Origin: Lentilitoribacter sp. Alg239-R112
GTDB taxonomy: Bacteria; Pseudomonadota; Alphaproteobacteria; Rhizobiales; Rhizobiaceae
Direction of reading: 5' to 3'
Assembly (NCBI RefSeq): GCF_900537175.1
Contig: NZ_LS999833.1
Coordinates: 1,054,001 to 1,118,000 of the forward strand
DNA length: 64,000 bases
The translations under genes were made by a program, and so were the position numbers. Under the pieces are notes generated by a model that saw nothing but the letters and a program-made list of their open reading frames with translations, searched no databases and was not told the origin of the DNA. Below, in pieces: positions 62,710 through 64,000 of the stretch; within the stretch, counting starts at the first letter, position 1, and every line of letters begins with the position of its first letter.

Positions 62710-63738
62710 CTAGATCAAATGGCGTGTTGTTTGTCCCGGATCAATTATGACTGTTTCGGGATGAGGGTTTTTAGTATTTGCTCCAAGGATTTTCGCAGTT
62801 AACAAAGATGCGCCATGCTCCCCCATACTAAATCTCGGTGTGATAGACGTCGTGATGCGCCTCTTGAGAACCTCATTTATTCCAAGACCGTTATATCCAA
62901 CGATGCCAATATTTTCAGGGCAATCTATTCCATTTTGTTCACAATACATTAGACCTCCGAATGCCATATTATCGTGAAGAAAACACATAACATCGGGCGC
63001 GTTGTTACCATTACTCAACACTCTAGACACGGCCTTAAAACCCGTTTCAAAGGAAGCAGTATTTGATATTCTATCGAATGCACAAAACTCCAATCCAGCT
63101 TGAGAAAAACTCTCTTGAAGCCCCATAAGTCGCCGGTCCGCACGAATATCCCTACCGCTTTCAATCCCGATATATGCTGGTTTTTTATAACCCAACTTAA
63201 CCAAATGTTGGCCCATTTGCATGCCTGATGCCACGTGATCGATCCCCACGCATAGGTCGATAGGATCTTGTGTATGATCCCAAATTTCAAGAACAGGTAT
63301 TTTCGCTCTTCTTAGCTCATCTCGTGTACGTACGCTGTGATCAACTCCACTTAAAACGATACCTGCCGGCTGCCATGATATCATGCGTTCAACCCAAGCT
63401 TCTTCATGCGATTTAGAATAGTCAGAGATATCAATAATCGTTGCGAATCCTGCTTTCTCAAATCGAGAACGCATCCCATCATAGATCTCAGAAAACACCG
63501 TTCCAAATAATGTAGGCACTGAAACGCCAATCAAATTAGAACTCGAAGCGGCCAATGAAACCGCAACTTTATTAGGGTAATAACCCATTTTTCGAGCTAA
63601 TTTTAAGATCTCTTTTCTTTTACTTTGTGAAATTCCTTCAACCCCACGCATGGCGCGCGAAACGCTCATAATGCTAACGTTTGCAGCCTTTGCAACATCT
63701 TCAATTTTTGCAGATTTATTCGCAGATTTTTCACTCAA
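62710..63738 (-). CDS. LacI-family transcriptional repressor
   Basis: A 342-residue regulator. The HTH and hinge read IEDVAKAANVSIMSVSRAMR, GISQSKRKEILKLARKMGYY and PNKVAVSLAASSSNLIGV. The periplasmic-binding-like domain has SWQPAGIVLSGVDHS, VGIDHVASGMQMGQHLVKLG and the C-terminal GEHGASLLTAKILG. It is divergent from a sugar ABC transporter ATPase, and a palindrome lies 40 bases before its start, so it most likely represses that transporter and itself until a sugar binds. Confidence 0.92.
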   Translation of the reverse strand: MSEKSANKSAKIEDVAKAANVSIMSVSRAMRGVEGISQSKRKEILKLARKMGYYPNKVAVSLAASSSNLIGVSVPTLFGTVFSEIYDGMRSRFEKAGFATIIDISDYSKSHEEAWVERMISWQPAGIVLSGVDHSVRTRDELRRAKIPVLEIWDHTQDPIDLCVGIDHVASGMQMGQHLVKLGYKKPAYIGIESGRDIRADRRLMGLQESFSQAGLEFCAFDRISNTASFETGFKAVSRVLSNGNNAPDVMCFLHDNMAFGGLMYCEQNGIDCPENIGIVGYNGLGINEVLKRRITTSITPRFSMGEHGASLLTAKILGANTKNPHPETVIIDPGQTTRHLI

Positions 63739-63777
63739 TTTACCGCGCCTATCATTTGATTTCTTAGTTCGAAACTT

Positions 63778-63793
63778 ACGTTAACGCTAACGT
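63778..63793. promoter_or_regulatory. LacI-type operator
   Basis: ACGTTAACGCTAACGT: arms ACGTTA/TAACGT around a central ACGC, the form of LacI/GalR-family sites. It lies between the repressor gene and the divergent transporter gene. Confidence 0.65.
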
Positions 63794-63884
63794 AGTTTCT
63801 TTTCCATGCGCATTGCAAGTCCTTTCATTTTGATGTTGGCTAAGATCAACATTTAGCGAAATGTGTTCTGGGAGGATCACCAAT

Positions 63885-64000
63885 TTGCCACAAATCTCTC
63901 TTCAACAAGTGGAAAAGAGTTACGGAAGCGTTCGCGTATTACCACCGCTCGATTTGGAATTAAATGATGCAGAATTCACTGTGTTGGTTGGGCCTTCAGG
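63885..64000 (+). CDS. Sugar ABC transporter ATP-binding protein (start only)
   Basis: The first 38 codons of an MsmK/UgpC/MalK-type ATPase cut by the right edge: ISLQQVEKSYGSVRVLPPLD, then NDAEFTVLVGPSG, the last residues being the start of Walker A. It begins at a TTG at 63885, with GGGAGGATC nine bases before it; no ATG is available. It is probably the first gene of a carbohydrate import operon controlled by the divergent LacI-type repressor. Confidence 0.85.
   Translation, partial: MPQISLQQVEKSYGSVRVLPPLDLELNDAEFTVLVGPS

Overview
The window looks like a marine alphaproteobacterium of the Hyphomicrobiales/Rhodobacterales type. The evidence is a C4-pathway 5-aminolevulinate synthase (hemA), a sulfolactate/sulfopyruvate desulfonation cluster (suyAB, comDE), a roseobacter-style inositol-type catabolic cluster, and no plasmid or phage backbone genes over most of its length. 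The core appears moderately AT-rich. About 29 kb in the left half is accessory DNA, and the right third (inositol region) looks somewhat richer in GC.

Layout. Positions 1-2950 hold chromosomal genes: a YeeE-type sulfur transporter cut by the window edge, a Tat-exported metallo-beta-lactamase-fold hydrolase, and hemA. Positions 3236-32861 are a stack of integrative elements at a tRNA-Arg(CCG) gene on the minus strand. The intact tRNA lies at 32785-32861. Copies of its 3' half lie at 20033-20079 and 3374-3418. These mark island B (about 20080-32784), island A (about 3419-20032), and left of 3374 the remains of an older element of which only the integrase leader survives.

Island A carries a translationally coupled trio of small genes, an XRE regulator, a DUF2971 protein, a pair of paralogous membrane proteins, a long stretch with no gene, a caspase-like protease with two accessory genes, a frameshifted gene, a minimal tyrosine recombinase, a protein with a HEPN-like Rx4H motif, and its own integrase. 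The caspase cassette and the frameshifted gene are bracketed by copies of a two-hairpin palindromic module whose tips vary but stay self-complementary. The minimal recombinase lies beside the last copy. This is the best candidate in the window for something undescribed, a cassette-type array.

Island B carries a DUF4102-type integrase, a small coupled gene, a CoiA-like protein, an AlpA-like regulator and a primase/DUF3987 replication protein. A defence operon follows: an XRE controller with two palindromic operators, a fused nuclease-methyltransferase, a specificity subunit, a DGxHR protein with a TIR/deoxyribosyltransferase-like C-terminus, and a DUF4145-DUF5655 protein.

Positions 32862-52800 return to chromosomal housekeeping and accessory metabolism: a TPR protein, an ECF sigma/anti-sigma pair, suyAB and comDE around a GntR regulator, mobAB, a DUF971 protein, Mrp, a YcaQ-like glycosylase, a renalase-like flavoprotein, pxpABC (5-oxoprolinase) coupled to a DedA protein and an SDR, a CelD-type acetyltransferase, and a redox trio of CDGSH-glutamate synthase fusion, hemerythrin and glutathionyl-hydroquinone reductase. 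Positions 53085-62089 form a divergent inositol-like catabolic cluster: iolD, iolE and an SDR leftward; ALDH, HpcH/HpaI aldolase, 2-hydroxyacid dehydrogenase, Gfo/Idh/MocA oxidoreductase and an RpiR regulator rightward. Two dead insertion-sequence fragments (IS3 and IS110 families) separate it from a LacI-type repressor with a palindromic operator and the start of a divergent sugar ABC transporter ATPase at the right edge.
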